Source: Stercorarius parasiticus
Taxonomy: Eukaryota; Chordata; Aves; Charadriiformes; Stercorariidae
Direction: 5' to 3'
Length of the DNA: 64,000 nucleotides
Assembly: GCA_013396915.1 (NCBI GenBank)
Contig: VWZL01000877.1
Location: 1 to 64,000 of the forward strand
This document shows, piece after piece, positions 12,842-26,525 of this stretch; position 1 is the stretch's first letter, and every line of letters begins with the position of its first letter. The translations under genes were made by a program, and so were the position numbers. The notes under the pieces were generated by a model. It saw only the letters and a list, made by a program, of their open reading frames with translations, had not been told where the DNA came from and ran no database searches.

Positions 12842-14033
12842 CTAAAGAAACAAGGGTAGATAAAATTTACTGAAACATACAATTGGCACCATTTCATTAT
12901 AACTCAAAATACTGAGTTCAAAGTGGTCATTAAAAGCTCTCCAGCAGTGTTTTCATTAAGGCTTAATTATTAATATTAAAAAATAACACTCTGCAGCTCT
13001 GTAGTATCTTTTATCTGAGTTTCCTGAAATTCTGTAGAGATTGTTTTTTTTCATCTTCCTAACTCCATGGACAGACCAGTATTGCTGAAACACCAGCTCT
13101 ATATTAATGGAAGGCAAAATGCAATGAGGACATGTGGGATGTGATCCAAAACAACACTGAAATCAATATGAATCCTTCATTTTAGACCAGCGGATCAGGC
13201 CCTCTACAGAACTGCGGACAAGCCAGGAAAGAACACAGAAATCAGAAATCCGCTTCTCCCTCTCCCTCATTCTCAACTAGGCTGCAGAATCTCCTCTGCA
13301 CTGTACATTTTAAATGGTCCATCAGGTTGCCATCTTTCAAGGAGGGAAAAATCCCTACTAGCCTGGACAAACGGTTACTGTATCTGTGCAGTTGCTTCAA
13401 TATCTATTGGCAAGCCTGTACTAAAACTGGGAAGGCTGGTTGGAAACTAGCCAGAGAGCAGTCCTTCTGACCACTTTAGATTGGTGCTGACTTAAAAATC
13501 GTGGTGTATACAGATCAAATTTCACTATGAACTAGGAAATGCATTACTCCGCTCTCTTTGGTGCACAGGAAAAATTTTTCATTTACGTCTTTGGTGGCTT
13601 TCAAAAAAGATCTTCTATTTCACTTTTATACGAGGTATATCACTTGTCCAAGACATTTCAAGAATGTGACTGTACTTTCTCTTTTTATTTTTCTTCACCT
13701 GAATTGGCCAGAGATTTGATATTGGAAAGCATTGCTTTAAAAGTGAAAACTAACAGCATATTCAAAAGTAAGATTTTGGTTTTTCATCATCAGACTTAAA
13801 ATCTGTGGTTATCCAGGCATCTAATGAGACAAGTCAGATTCATAAAATTATTCAACTGCATAATTGTAGTTATCAAGGACTCAAGTCCTAAGGTAACAGT
13901 CCTGGAGAGCTCAATTGTTGTTTTGAAGATGCAATGAAGGCAAGGTAAGGCCTGAACTGCCACATCAAAGCAGTAACTCAAGAGACACCTATCTTTCTGT
14001 ACAGCCACAGGCAGCTTGCCTACATCAGCAAAA

Positions 14034-14066
14034 AGAAAAAAAAAAAAAAGAAAGAAAAAAATATAT
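14034..14066 (+). repeat. A-rich low-complexity tract
   Basis: A-runs interrupted by single G (AAAAAGAAAA-like), then ATATATTTTTT. It lies about 130 bp upstream of the CR1 copy, with unique sequence between. Confidence 0.75.
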
Positions 14067-14194
14067 TTTTTAAAGAATGTAAAGTCACAAAAAGCTGGCA
14101 CTGATGTAGTAAATTGCAGATTTCATATATATTAGTTGGGGAAGAAGTAGGGTTCAATGGATAATGTGCATCAAAAACACAGGCTGTCTTGTAT

Positions 14195-14577
14195 ATATTT
14201 TTGAGGAAGAGGAGGCTGAGGGGAGACCTCATCACTCTCTCCAACTACTTGAAAGGACACTGTAGAGAGGTTGGTGCTGGTCTCTTCTCACAGGTAATTA
14301 GCGATAGAACAAGGGGCAATGGCTCCAAGCTGCAACGGGGTAGGTTTAGACTGGACATTAGGAAAAAATTCTTCACAGAAAGAGTGGTCAGACACTGGAA
14401 TAGGCTGCCCAGGGAGGTGGTGGAGTCACCATCCCTGAATGTGTCTAAGAGTGGTTTAGATGTGGTGTTAGGGGATATGGTGTAGGGGAGAACTTTGCAG
14501 AGTGGGGTTGATGGTTGGACTCGATGATCCCAAGGGTCTTTTCCAACCTAAATGATTCTATGATTCTATGATTCTAT
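14195..14577 (+). mobile_element. CR1 LINE, 5'-truncated, 3' end intact
   Basis: This non-LTR retrotransposon fragment spans the end of the reverse-transcriptase frame and the 3' UTR. A still-open frame carries the diagnostic [22 protein letters not shown] and [12 protein letters not shown] motifs. The 3' UTR has GGTTGGACTCGATGATCCCA and TCTTTTCCAACCTA, then three ATTCTATG-type octamers (14554-14577). It lacks the 5' end, endonuclease and most of the polymerase, so it is immobile. It is the best-preserved CR1 in the window and is antisense to ZNF521. Confidence 0.95.
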
Positions 14578-14650
14578 TTAACTTCTGAAGAGTTTTATGC
14601 AGCTAATATTATTGATTATATTTAAAATATATATCTTTAAAACATGTGTG

Positions 14651-14698
14651 CATATATATATATTTTTTTTTATATATATATATATTTATTTTTTTTTC
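14651..14698. repeat. (TA)n and T-rich tract
   Basis: Two TA runs (CATATATATATAT and TATATATATATAT) are separated by T-runs. It lies about 75 bp past the CR1 tail and is likely length-variable. Confidence 0.85.
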
Positions 14699-16138
14699 CA
14701 TGACTCTAAACATCATTAAAGACTTGCTGGATTTTTTATCAGCATCTACATTTAGATGCCCTGTCCCAGACAGATAAAGTGCCCATCCATTAAGTATCCG
14801 TCTATTTCAAGCCTGTAGGCAGGACTATAAAGACTTTTCAAACATATGTCATTTTGTCTTACCAAGTTAACTGAAAAATTAGTGACAAATCAAAGTCAAC
14901 TCTGAAATTAAGTGTTCCTGTGGGCTCCTCTTTACCAATCTCCCATTGCTTCTCATACACAGAGACTATTTTAATTTTCTTGATGACAATAACAAAATGT
15001 GTTGCACTGCTTCTCAGTGGAAACAATCATAAGCCCTTTTTGCCATTTTTCATTTAAATCAACTCTAGCTTTCTGAAATGTAACCAAGTCAAATCCTTAT
15101 GACAAACAAAATCAATGGGCAACCAGAAAACAAATCTGCTTTGACTTAGTTTTACAGTTATGATTTGTAAAGCCTGCTGTTTTAAAAGATACAACGCTTT
15201 TTCTCTTTTCTGTTGTGACAATACCGGTAACATTGGTAGAAATTCAGATTCAGTCTAAGGATTTCCTATTATATGTTGGTAAATTTAACCTTACTGCACT
15301 ACATCTAGATCTATCAAAGACCTCTAAATAATGACAGTCACGATCAATGATTTATTATGCTAAGCTCTTTACAAGATGCTTTTTGATGCTGACATATAGA
15401 ACAACAATATTGCATAAATAACAATCACTCTCCCTTTTTTTAAAACATTGTTTCCCTTTAGAACTAGTTAGAAAATATTTCTTACTCCCTGATGACTGGC
15501 ACTATATATTGTTTATTAGCATACCCCTAGCATTATTCCTGATATGTGACTTTGTTCAAAAACAAAGAAACATAAACTTAATGGCTGGTCTTTTCTCTTG
15601 TTAGCACAGCAACGCAGAGTGCATGTCAAGAACTGTCGGCAAAATTATGACTGATGTACATAACGACAACACATACAAAGGTTGGGGTTTTTTTTGAAGT
15701 CTAATGCCAAAAAATAAAGTCATTTGACAACAACAAAAAAATTATAATTTACTAGCACTTACTAGCCTCTTCAAAATGATCTGACATATTTGCAGAATCA
15801 CACACAGAGGTTTTCTTTTTATCATGAAGGGAAGAATGTTTTTGTGACTGCTGCTTGATCAAACACTAGTTCTTTTTTGTTTCCAAACATATTCTAAAAT
15901 GTTGACATCAACTTTTATTAGCTCAACACACACTCATCTCAAAGCGTCTAAACTTGTGCATGGTTAAGTTTTTATTTTAAAAGCAAACTCAGTAAACTCC
16001 ATTTACTCTTAGATTTGCAAATGATCAAACCCAGTCATTTTCACCACATGTTGAACAAAACCCACATACTTATTTCCATATGTTTCGCATTCTAAAGAAG
16101 TCCTTTTTCACTGCAAGTTACATCTTAGTCTCACAAGC

Positions 16139-16755
16139 GTTGTCAGAACCACGGGACTCATAACTGCTCACAGGAGCTCCTGGGTCCTGGCGTGCTTCAG
16201 GGCTGGTCCCAATTCCCTACCAGGGTGAGATCCTTGGGGAAACTTCCTCACTCTGTTCCCACAAAGGGGAAACTTGGAATAAGACAGAAATGAGCCCTGG
16301 GGTACTGCAGATCCACGTCCCTTGCCTGGATAGCCGGGGAAGAAGCCTTGCAGCACTTGTGTAGCACAGCACAGAGGAAAAATTGGGTTGTGACTCAAGG
16401 AGGCATTTGAATCTCTCTGGAGTGTCTCCAGCCCTTTGTGATACAAGATGGCTCCACAGAGAAGGAAGCACAAGGCCGTCACAGCCATCCTTGCCTTGCC
16501 TTGCTGCAGCCATTTGCAGCGAGGAACGCTGGCTGAGCTCCCTGTCCCTCTGCCCGAGTCACCTGTGCCTATGGAGGACTTGGCAGGGCAGAGCGGGCAC
16601 CCAGGCCTTGCTGCTCCAGCCCACAGCCCAGGGCATATCAGCTCCACACAATGATGAAGGGTGGACAGCTGAGGGCACTTACACCCTAACCTGCCACCGC
16701 CACATTTGCCAGAGGACACCTGTCAGCCTCCTGCGAGAGGCAGAAGCATGACAAC
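16139..16755. other. GC-rich block with 7-bp inverted ends, origin unknown
   Basis: About 615 bp are visibly GC-richer than the AT-rich flanks. The block begins GTTGTCAGAACC and ends near GCATGACAAC, so GTTGTCA and TGACAAC form a short inverted pair at its edges. A chance minus-strand open frame of 183 codons (16719-16168) and overlapping frames on both strands exist, none resembling a protein I know. I see no clear target-site duplication, polyadenylation signal or tRNA-primer-like site, so a solo LTR or other insertion is only a possibility. A CpG-poor regulatory block is the alternative. Confidence 0.45.
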
Positions 16756-19700
16756 ACTCTCATTCTCCCCTCCAAATACAAACACAAGCTGATGCACATT
16801 TCTTCTTACAGAGTAATTTCATATCAGCAAAGGTGGGCCACAGAAGACCCTTACCAGTGCATTTCCTATACTCAGATAGAAACAGTATAGTATCTGGAGA
16901 AGCCATACTGTGCTTTGTTGCAAACTTCCAATTGTTCCAGAGGAGCACGACACATACATTACCAAATGGGATTAAGAAAGTGGTTTAACTGTTTCCTTTT
17001 ATTTCTTATATCATTGTGGCCTCATCTTTTCACAAAAACTCTTCAATAAACAAGCCCACAATCCTTCACTATCCCCATCAAGAACCTAAGTGCCAATTTG
17101 TCTCCTACATGCTGACTGCAAATCTGAGGCCCAAGTCATTCCTGGGGCCATTCAAAATTGTCGTAGAAGAGCAACGGCTTGGACTAGGTGTCTCACAAGA
17201 GCACTGGGCAATCTGGTTGCCTCTTGCACCCCTATTTGCTTTCATTTCCGTTTTCAGAACCAATTTAAAGCCTTCCGGCGTGCCAAGCATCTCTGTGACG
17301 ACATTTAATGAGCTTTGGATTGGGCCTTCAATCCATGCAGAGCATATGCATGCATCTCTCTAACCTTTTGAATAATTAATGTCACCTAGACCTTTAATTA
17401 TTGTCCTGATCCTCACTTGTCACTTTGAGGTTTTCAGAATTTCCTCTCTATAAAGGCGCCCAAAGTGTCCATGTCATGTCAAATGAGGCTTTGCTGCTTT
17501 TATGAACAGCCCAAGAATATGGTCTTTCAATTGGTACTTCAATTCTGTGTCCAGAATTTTATTTGCTTTTATAAACAAAGTAAAACAACTCTACTAGAGG
17601 ATTTACAGTTCTATTCAGAAGTATGCAGAAAATCCTTCTGTGTAGCCTTCTGTGCCCTGTGACTGTCTGAGGTACCCATACATTCTTCTTTTTCTGTTCC
17701 CTAGCCTCATTATATTAGTTGAAAATGAACTGCATATGCTACTCATCTGCCCATGCTCCACCTCCTTGTCAAAGGCATTCAGAATTTTATGACCTGCCTA
17801 TTTTGTTCTGACATTTCCCCAATTTTGTACTATCAGGGAATTTCATCACCTTAATACTTACTCTTTCTTCCAGACTACTGATATGCTGCATAAATTCAAC
17901 AGAATTGGTGCAAATAACGATTCTTAAGGCTTTCCTTATTCACAGGGCTCCAACCTAACCTGCTTCAATTCACAAGACTCCTATACTTTCCATACCCAAG
18001 TTAGTGTTTCTTTTCTTTTTTAATCAAACAAAGTATCTCTCCCTATGCCATACTTATTCACCCAACAGATTAGTCTTTTGTGCTATACTGTTTCAAAAGC
18101 TTTGCTAAAAACCTGGTAAATCATGTTTATAGGCTTCTCTGTCAGCACTTGTGGCTACTCTCTCAAAATACTCTTTATTGAAAATTTTAAGCATGATCCT
18201 CCCTCTGTGAATCTTTGCCCTCTATCCTTCATTCAATCCAAACTTTCTAGGTGTTCTTCTATCACGTCTTTGATTAGCCTTTCTCTCATGTTTCTCACTG
18301 TTTAAATCACGCTCACAAACCAGTAATTTCATGCATAATCCTTACATCCCCTGTTAAATGTCTGTTTAGTAGCCTTTTCCCAGGCTATTGATACCTCTTC
18401 TTAAAAGACTGTAAATTTATCAGCTTAATGTTTCCTTTTATCTTCAGCTCCTTTCTCTGAGAAATTTGGGATGGATATTTTTCTGTGTTTGTAAGCTACT
18501 TTTTGTATACTGTATTCCATTATATTATACCTAATCCGTACTTCATTCTTCTCCAGGGGGAGGATATGCTACAAGCTCCACAACAAAGCATTTTTTCAAC
18601 AGTATGGGTTTCCTTGATCACATATACTATTTCTGGATGTCCTGTATCCCCTACTTGTTCCCTATATGAAATAACCAAAAATATGTCTTATAGCTTCTAA
18701 TGCACCATGTCTACAGTCTGGCAGGCTCGCAGGCATCCCTAGCTTATTCTACACTCCTTTCACACTTCTCTTGCATGCACTACCAAAAATGGCTTTGACG
18801 TGTACACCTGTTACCATACCAATAACCTCCTGTTTACACCTAGGTACATTATTTACTCTTGTCGCACCAGCAAAGGGGACTTTCAAGGCTTTTTGCCCTC
18901 TGTTTCAGCACAGACCGAGGTATGGATCAATGACACTACTGAGACAACCTGCTGCTGCCAGCGAGTGACGCCACACCTCCCACATCCTCCAATTCCCCTC
19001 TCCCAGACCATTGTTCCCTCGGTTCCCCTCACACTAAATGCAGGGTGGAGCTAATTCAACCTGTTAAACCAACAGAAAGGTAACCTGACAAAAGAAAGTG
19101 AATAGCTTCCAATAAATCACATGCAAAACCAAGTTAAAACTTGCACACTAACTACAACAACTTGCCAGTGCTAACACCTAATGCTGCCAGCTGATTTTTT
19201 ACATCATTATTTTATTAAGAGTTAGCAGTGTGCTTGGCCCTGCACGAGGCACAAGAGCAACCATGGTCCCAGCTTATTTATCCATTTAGCCATTTTTCAT
19301 CATAGCTCAGATTATTTTTGACAGTACCTTAATTGAGGATTTCTTTTCTATCTTCCTGGATGCTTATTTTGTCAACCTTAAGCTCTTAAAAAACTAAGCA
19401 TATGTTAGCCAGTTTCACTGCATAGTTAGCTATTTATCTTGCTTATGGGGCACTGTCATCTTGCATTTTTTTTGAACTGACTAATTGCTAACTCTTCTCA
19501 TTGCTCACACAACACCCCTTAATTAGGATTTCCTGATTACTTTTAAAAACACGTTCATAATGATTTTATGAGGATTTTTCTGTTCTTCTGCTTTTGTTTA
19601 GCAGGGTGTTAAGTGTAATGGGGTCTGAGTGTACATGCCTAGAGAAAGAATATAATCAATCCCATAAGGTAAACAAAATGAAAAATGGAGAAAAACATTT

Positions 19701-21119
19701 TTTTTCTGATTGCTTTCATTATAGAATGGTTACTTATTGCTTTAATACACAAAACGCATTGAGTCAGAAATACAAATGTTCATTCTAGCAGTCCCTCCTT
19801 CGCTGGTCTGGTCTGCTGTTCTGTCTTTCACCTTTACATTCTGGATTCTGCATTATTTCACATCTGTCTTCAATGTTTCTTAGTTACAAACCTTTCCTTC
19901 CCCTGGCTAATGAAGTGCATTAGCTTGCAATGTCTCACATACCCACACAGAAAGAACCATTTAGAAATTGCATCTCTTCCCTTCGAGATCTCTAATCCTT
20001 GAACTCTCTCTAGGTCTTTGAAACTCAGTACTGAAGTGAGGTACCTGTCAGAAAAGTGACTCTAAAACCCGGCAGCATGTGGCCGTATATTTATTTTCTC
20101 TCAATTACTTTGCATCAGGTTTACATAGTTTATGAGTACAAACAGCTTTAAGTACTGTGGATTTGATTTAGGATCTGAAAAACAAATATGCTTCTTTCTG
20201 TCTTTCTATCCTAGGGCCTGATGCTGGGTACCTTGCACTGCAAGTGTATGTGCTAAGCAGTGCTCAGGAATGCGGGGCTGACTGTGTCAGCAACCGAACT
20301 TTCTGTCAGCATCCCCATCTCTTTCTGTCTCCTTACATTGCACTTAAAATCAAAGGTGGCCAACCTGAGACCCTCTGAAGCCAGAGAGCTGCTAACCCAT
20401 CAAGAGGCATCCTAACATTCAGCATCCCAGTATCAGAGCAGCTGTGTGGCTACAGGCATTAAGGAGAAACTACGATCAAGACTGAGCTGATAATTTTGCA
20501 GATGACGTGGCACCAAAGCACAGGCACTAGAGCATGACTTGGCAGGCCTGAGATGCAAAAGGCTGATATTCTAAGTAAGTTGATAGACTTTTTTCTTTTT
20601 AAAGTTGCTTTTTTCCTTTGTTTTAAAAAAGGCATACTGAGACAGACTGTCACTCAATAAAGCCACTACTTTCTTCACCAACAATCAGCAACAGATGTAG
20701 CCCAATAAAATTAATAGTTTGCAAGTACGCACAAGAGAATACTCTTTTGTCTCTTTTCTCCATCACAAATTTTGTAAAACCTCTCTGGATTTTAACAGAA
20801 AGGCAAAATCGGGGGCTTTTTATATACCTTATTTTGTTTGCCTTCAACACTAAACCCACTTTTCTCCCACACTATGGAAAATTAATGCTGATTAACTTCA
20901 CTTTCCAAAGTGTGACTCTGGACCCTCCCCCTGCCCTTAATTGTCCACTTTCAACTCAACCTTTATTCCTGCAGAATTCTGGGCTATTACTTACCAAGAT
21001 AATTTAATCCTACAGAATAGAACTTGTGCTCAAAAATATGCAACATTAATATTAATGTACAAACAGAAATATATTACTCATACATAATATATAAGAAATT
21101 AATTTTCATTGAAGTATCA

Positions 21120-21260
21120 GGAGAAGGATTAAACCCCTTAGATCCTTCTCATGCAATTAGCTCCGCACTTGGGGAAGTCAATGGGACTTCACAAATGAAG
21201 GCTTCACATGATAACACTGGCAAGACTGGGGTTTTACAAAGGCTTGCCTACGCTACGAAA
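21120..21260. repeat. Possible ancient amniote repeat remnant
   Basis: Contains CTCATGCAATTAG, then GGGGAAGTCAATGGGACTTC and ACATGATAACACTGGCAAGA. This resembles widespread old amniote repeats with a 'same-season' AAGTCAATGGGACT core between CTCATG and CACATGA. The family was not identified with certainty. Confidence 0.35.
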
Positions 21261-21796
21261 TATGCCACGAACAGAGTTCTACAATCATACTGCTGTAATT
21301 ATAGTACTACCCTGTATGGATACTCTTAGGCCACATCAATGTTAACGAATATACTGGTAGCATCTGAGCTGGCACACAGCTGCTGACATTGCAATGATGC
21401 TTGACTGTGTGCCCAGTTGGAAAAACCTCCGCTGGGGCAGCGCAGCTGCCCAAGGAAGTGGTGTACCAGCAAAACAAGCACTCTGCTGAGACAGTCTTCA
21501 ACGCTTTCCACAATGATTTGTGTACAGCCGTTTTTTCCTGTGAAGACATACTTGCTTTCCTCTATGGGAATTAAGGGAACTTCCCAGAATTCCCTCTGTC
21601 CCATTTCATAATCTTTTACTTTCACATTACTTCTTAAAATTCCTGTGGTTCCTCTTAGGTACTTCCTGTAATAAGCTCATTTCTTTTTGCACAGGGCTTC
21701 AGTCTACGATTTCCGTATCAGAAAAAAGTGATTGCAGAATTTGTTTCGGAAGCAGAATGTCATACTTCTAGGTTTGCAGGACTTCAACCACCATAA

Positions 21797-21906
21797 AATC
21801 ATAGAATTGTTAGGGTTGGAAGCGACCTTAAAGATCATCTAGTTCCAACCCCCTGCCATGGGCAGGGACACCTCCCACTAGATCAGGTTGCTCAGAGCCC
21901 CATCAC
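21797..21906 (-). mobile_element. CR1 LINE 3' end fragment
   Basis: On the plus strand it reads AATCATAGAATTGTTAGGGT, TTGGAAGCGACCTTAAAGAT, CATCTAGTTCCAACCCCCTG, CCATGGGCAGGGACACCTCC and GGTTGCTCAGAGCCCCAT. This is the reverse complement of the CR1 3' UTR, so the element points toward low coordinates. It is about 110 bp, contains no coding part, and lies in the same direction as ZNF521. Confidence 0.95.
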
Positions 21907-22797
21907 ATGGACTACCAGCTGTGAAAGTAAGGAATATAAGAAAACTGAGGGGCTATGCTTCAGACAGGTAGTTTAGGAAAATCATCAGGTGATGCAGACA
22001 TTCCCTGACTAGGCTTACAAAAGAAGCACCAAGCAGCAGAACAGGATCAACTGCAAGTTGGCCACTGTCAGTGATGGTTGCAAGAGTTTCGTATGCAGAC
22101 AGCCATGTTCCTAGAGTTCGGCACTGAACCTATTCCAGCCATCAGAGCAGAAACCAAAGAGAGGACTGCTGAAGCAGCGCGAAAACAAGTATGAAAGGAA
22201 ATCTGGAAGCTTGGGGTCTCAGATCATTCTTTGTTGGTGAACACCCCATTTCCTATCGGAAAATGTAGAGAGGAAGAGGTGGCCTTCCAGAGATGAAAAG
22301 CCATTAGGTGTGCCTTTTAGCATAGAAAGTTGAATCTCAATAATGGTAAGAAACAGAGGAATTCTGTCCCACACAGGATACAAAACTGTGGAAGCATGAT
22401 TGAAGGGGACAAGTAGCCTCCTTCAGTCCTACATCCAACCTTGGTTTTGAGTACAAGCAGCAAGCAACTTTTAAATGGCCATATTTGTAAGTGGCTGCAT
22501 TTTTAAGTCACTCTTCAGAGGCATATCACAGGCATTGCAAAATGATCAATGAATGCATGTGAGGTTTTAATCTTCACGAATTCAGGCCTCTAATAAAAAC
22601 TGCAGGCAGGGGCTTTTTTCCCAGATTTGCACATTGTTACTGGTAGGACTGTACTGAGATGCTTAGTACCAGGAGAAGCCCCACCCTTTTATTCCCTGAT
22701 TTACGAAGCCATATACAAGCAACAAAAGTTTAACCACCAAGGAAGACGAGGATAACATCAACATACACCTGGTAGGTAGGCCCAAAGGATGGTGGAA

Positions 22798-23050
22798 ACC
22801 ACAGAATGGTTAAGGTTGATATCTGAAGGGTCATCTGGTCCAGCCCCCCTGCTCAAGCAGAGCCACCTACAGCCGGTTGCCCAGGACCATGTCCAGATGG
22901 CTTGTGAGTATCTCAAAAGATACATGACCTCTCTGGGCAACCTGTGCAGTGCTTGGTCACCCTCACAGTAAAAGTGTTTCCTGATGTTCAGAGGGAACCT
23001 CCTGTGCTTTGATTTGTGCCAACTGCCTCTTGTCCCGAAATGTCCCATGG
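22798..23050 (-). mobile_element. CR1 LINE fragment, older subfamily
   Basis: The plus strand reads CACAGAATGGTTAAGGTTG, then TCATCTGGTCCAGCCCCCCT, GGTTGCCCAGGACCATGTCC, CTCTCTGGGCAACCTGTGCA and GTGTTTCCTGATGTTCAGAG, which is the reverse complement of a CR1 end. On the minus strand a degraded reverse-transcriptase C-terminus is readable (RFPLNIRKHF, HRLPREV). It differs from the 14195 copy in sequence and looks more diverged, with indels relative to a typical element. It lies about 0.9 kb from the 21797 copy in the same orientation. Confidence 0.93.
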
Positions 23051-26000
23051 TGAGGATGGATGTTAGCAGGAGACACATTTCTGCTGTCATATCTACAGGT
23101 TGCATTTTATACAATAAATTGTACATACAATGCAGTAAATGGAATAAATGAAGGAGGAAAGGCAGGAGGAAAAAGCATCTAAGGGTTTTAAACAAAACAG
23201 GCATAAGATCAATTACCAGCCACCACAGAGCTATGCGACGTCAAAGAAGAGGACTCTTTAACAAGATGCTATATATCAGGTGGTTGATTTATGTTCATTT
23301 TGTACAACTTCGTGAAACAAGCAGTACTAGGTCTACACATCCATTTTAAATTAATGGTTAGCCCCTTTTATTTCCCTGATGACAGAGTAACAAATTCAGG
23401 TGTTATAAGACAAATAATACATACATTATATATATCAACTTTATTAAGCAGTGATAAAAAACACTTCTCAAAACATTTACAGTCACTTGAGCAGTTGTCT
23501 GTGAGCACCACAAAGAACAGATCATGGTTTTTTATAGCTTCATTTCTTGTGACTGACTGACTTCTGCATAAAAACCAGGTGTCAACTTCAGTTAAAGCCA
23601 TCTTCCTGGTTTATATCTCTAAAAGGCCTCTTTCCTGTCTGGATTCTATCATTGGCTGGGTCACCTCTCTTCCCAAATGTTGTAAAAACTTTATAGGCTT
23701 TGAGATTCTTATTCATCTATGAACTTTTTCTTGAAACTGGCCAGGAGTTGCCCAAAAGTAAGAGGGGGAAGAGAGAGACCTCTCTAGAGGTATGCAAACC
23801 AGCAGACAAAAAGAAACGTGCCATGATTTCCCATGTCTTGTTCCTCAAGATAATCAGGCTAGAAAGCCAGGGGAAATTTCTTGTTGTTTCAACCCAGTTC
23901 TGAGGTCAGAATACAAATACTCATCACTATTCTCATTTTCCACTGGGGCTGTGAAGAAGAGAAATTGTGGCATGTTACCCTGGTCACTTGGCCAGCAGAC
24001 ACATGTACAGGGAAAGCCCCACGAGGACAGTGGGCTGTACAGCTGACCTGTTGGAGCATACATGTCAGGATGTTTTGTCTCACAAAGCTTTGCTGAATCT
24101 TCATTTGCCCTCTCTAGAGATGCTTAAGGTCTTCATCCACATTCCTGTGTCCCTCTCTAGTTCTTCTGCCTTTCTTCAAGCAGGCATTCCCCCCGACCGC
24201 ATTGTTTCACAGACATCTTGGTTTGATGCTCTTGAAAACTTTGGAGAATATGTTATCCTTTCCTCCTCTCATGCAAAGTTTTCCACAGGTGTGAAGAAGG
24301 TGCTTCTCCAAATTCCCCATCTGAAGCCTCTGATAAATAACAAGGCAGACAAACCATATTAGATTTTAATGATCAGTAGACAGGAAACTAAGAAAACACT
24401 CTACAAGTATCTCTCTTGCTTCTGTTCAGCAGCCTCCAGCCAACAGATGGGGATTTCACAGACTGACTTCATGGTGTGTGTGAAAAGGTGGGAAGTGTGC
24501 TGCTTTACTTTGGCAGGACTTACAGCAAGATAATAAATAACACCATCCTTGTTAAATTCAGAGAGGACTCTATGTGATAGCTCACTACTGAATGGATAAA
24601 GACAAAGATAACAGAAACGCTTAAGCCTGTACCTTGTCAGACACTCCACGGCAGTGGTACTACCAGAAATTAGAGCATAGTGTAATGTGAAGGTGGCGTA
24701 CTGTGGCAAGAAAAACAGAGTAGCCCTTCCTAAAAATATGTATGGTCACATCTTAAATAATACTTTCCTGAAAACAATGTCAAAAGGATTCAAGAAGACA
24801 AAAATGGTATTTTTAGTGAGCTCATTCTGAAACTCCAGAAGCAGAAAATATGTTTGCTACAGATTAGTTCCTCGAACTATTTCAAAGCCAAATCTTTGTG
24901 CCAGCAACAAACCTTCTTTACCTTTTTCTGTTCTTGGATCCAAAATCCAGCATGAAAATCACTTGTTTTGGGCCCAGATTCACTGACAGGAAACCCAAGG
25001 CACTACTTCTTATGTTTACATTACAAGTTTATGTGCTTATTCATAAAAATCCTGTAGTCAGAATGAACAGCTTGGATTGCTGATGAGGAGGATTATTTTA
25101 ATTTCTTTATGTATTTCAATTAAATGCATGAGTATTGATTTCAGTGCATTTTTTTTTTTTCAGTTAAAAGCACAGTGATTTATATTGCTAAAATGCTATT
25201 GCCTGCCCTGCCAAAAGCATGCATCTGGGAACATTTCTGGGTTGCTCACAGTCTTTTCTCTCTTCTTTCTGCCTCTGACTGCCAGTGCGTGCTGTTGAAA
25301 TAAACCAGCTACTTCAAAAGGCAGTTCCTGTTTTCTGTCTTTGTGAGTCTGGCAGTGTTTTGAGAAGGGGGGAGGAATAGTAAGAGAAGGTAGATTCAGA
25401 GCCAATGAATAAAGAGAAAAAAATGTAATGATAAAACAGTACACCTACCTGAGCTCCATTCTTTCTCCCAGGGTGATACCATTTCTGGATTCATCTGAGG
25501 TCGGATAAATTGAGTTTCAAGGAGCCGCCAGCTCTCTCCGCAGCATCTGAATTTTGTGACCCCGTCTCCTCAAGCTCGTTGTCAGTCTGCACTTTCACGG
25601 CTCCGTCAGAATGGTGCTGTGACGTGCCCATTGTCCCCCGCTGTGACATGACCATCCTGGCACACACAACCACAACAGGACAGAAGAGCAGCCCCAGATG
25701 CACACATTCTGTTCTTCAGCTGGCGTGACAGTTGCTAGTTCTCTCCTTTGTCCAGCATTTTTGATACTCTCCGCTATAGTGAGTTTCCACAAGTCTTTCG
25801 CAACACCTAAATAAGCATCTTTATTCCTGCAGTAATTTGGCAGTGTACTTGCACTGCTCCTTCTCTTCTCAGGACCGGAAAACCCAGAGTGTTCTTGTAT
25901 TATTAATGAAGGACTGTCTGCATTGCCACAGGTAATACAGTATTCACATGAGCTTCACATTCATGGAACAAAGTGAGACATAACTTAAGCTACTTACAGA

Positions 26001-26344
26001 AGCAATTACGCTTGCTGAGCATCTACTCTGGAAGTTAGAACAGGACCCCAAACTGAGCGCAGTTGCACATATGGATACACCAGCATAAGATAGGTTTTAC
26101 CAGTAAACTGTTGGTGTGAGCTGGAGTCCATTCCCTCCTCCCTTGCCAGCTAAGCAATTAACAGTATAACTATCATTGCACAGTTACGCTGGTATGATTC
26201 TGCATGTACAGAAGTCGTGAAGCTTAAGAAGTGAGGGCACACCTTCGTCTAAGCCAGGAGTTCTCTCATTAGGCACATGACAGCATATTAAGGCGGAAGC
26301 AAGAGAAGCAAGGCCACACAGTTTCTCTTGAACACTGCTTTTCA

Positions 26345-26525
26345 TCTTCCAAGTGCTTTACAAAAAACGTACTGCAATTAAGCATGGCAACACACTTTTC
26401 CGGAAATATCAATCTAATTTTCTAAATAAGGAAAATGAAGCAGAGATGTTCAAGTAGATTTGCCCGAGTCAACAAAGCAAATGAGTGACAGAAAAAGGAC
26501 TGATGTCTAGTTTCCAATTCACTAC
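26345..26525 (-). repeat. MIR/CORE-SINE-like remnant (antisense)
   Basis: Motif order on the plus strand follows the reverse complement of MIR: AAGTGCTTTACAAA, then TAAATAAGGAAAATGAAGCA, GAGATGTTCAAGTAG, TTGCCCGAGTCAACAAAGCA and a GACAGAAAAAGGACT-like end. Divergence is high, as expected for an amniote-age element. Confidence 0.6.

Noticed and set aside
16168..16719. 183-codon minus-strand frame in the GC-rich block
   Set aside because: Overlapping frames on both strands are similarly open, there is no domain or compositional sign of a protein, and the length is expected by chance in GC-rich DNA.
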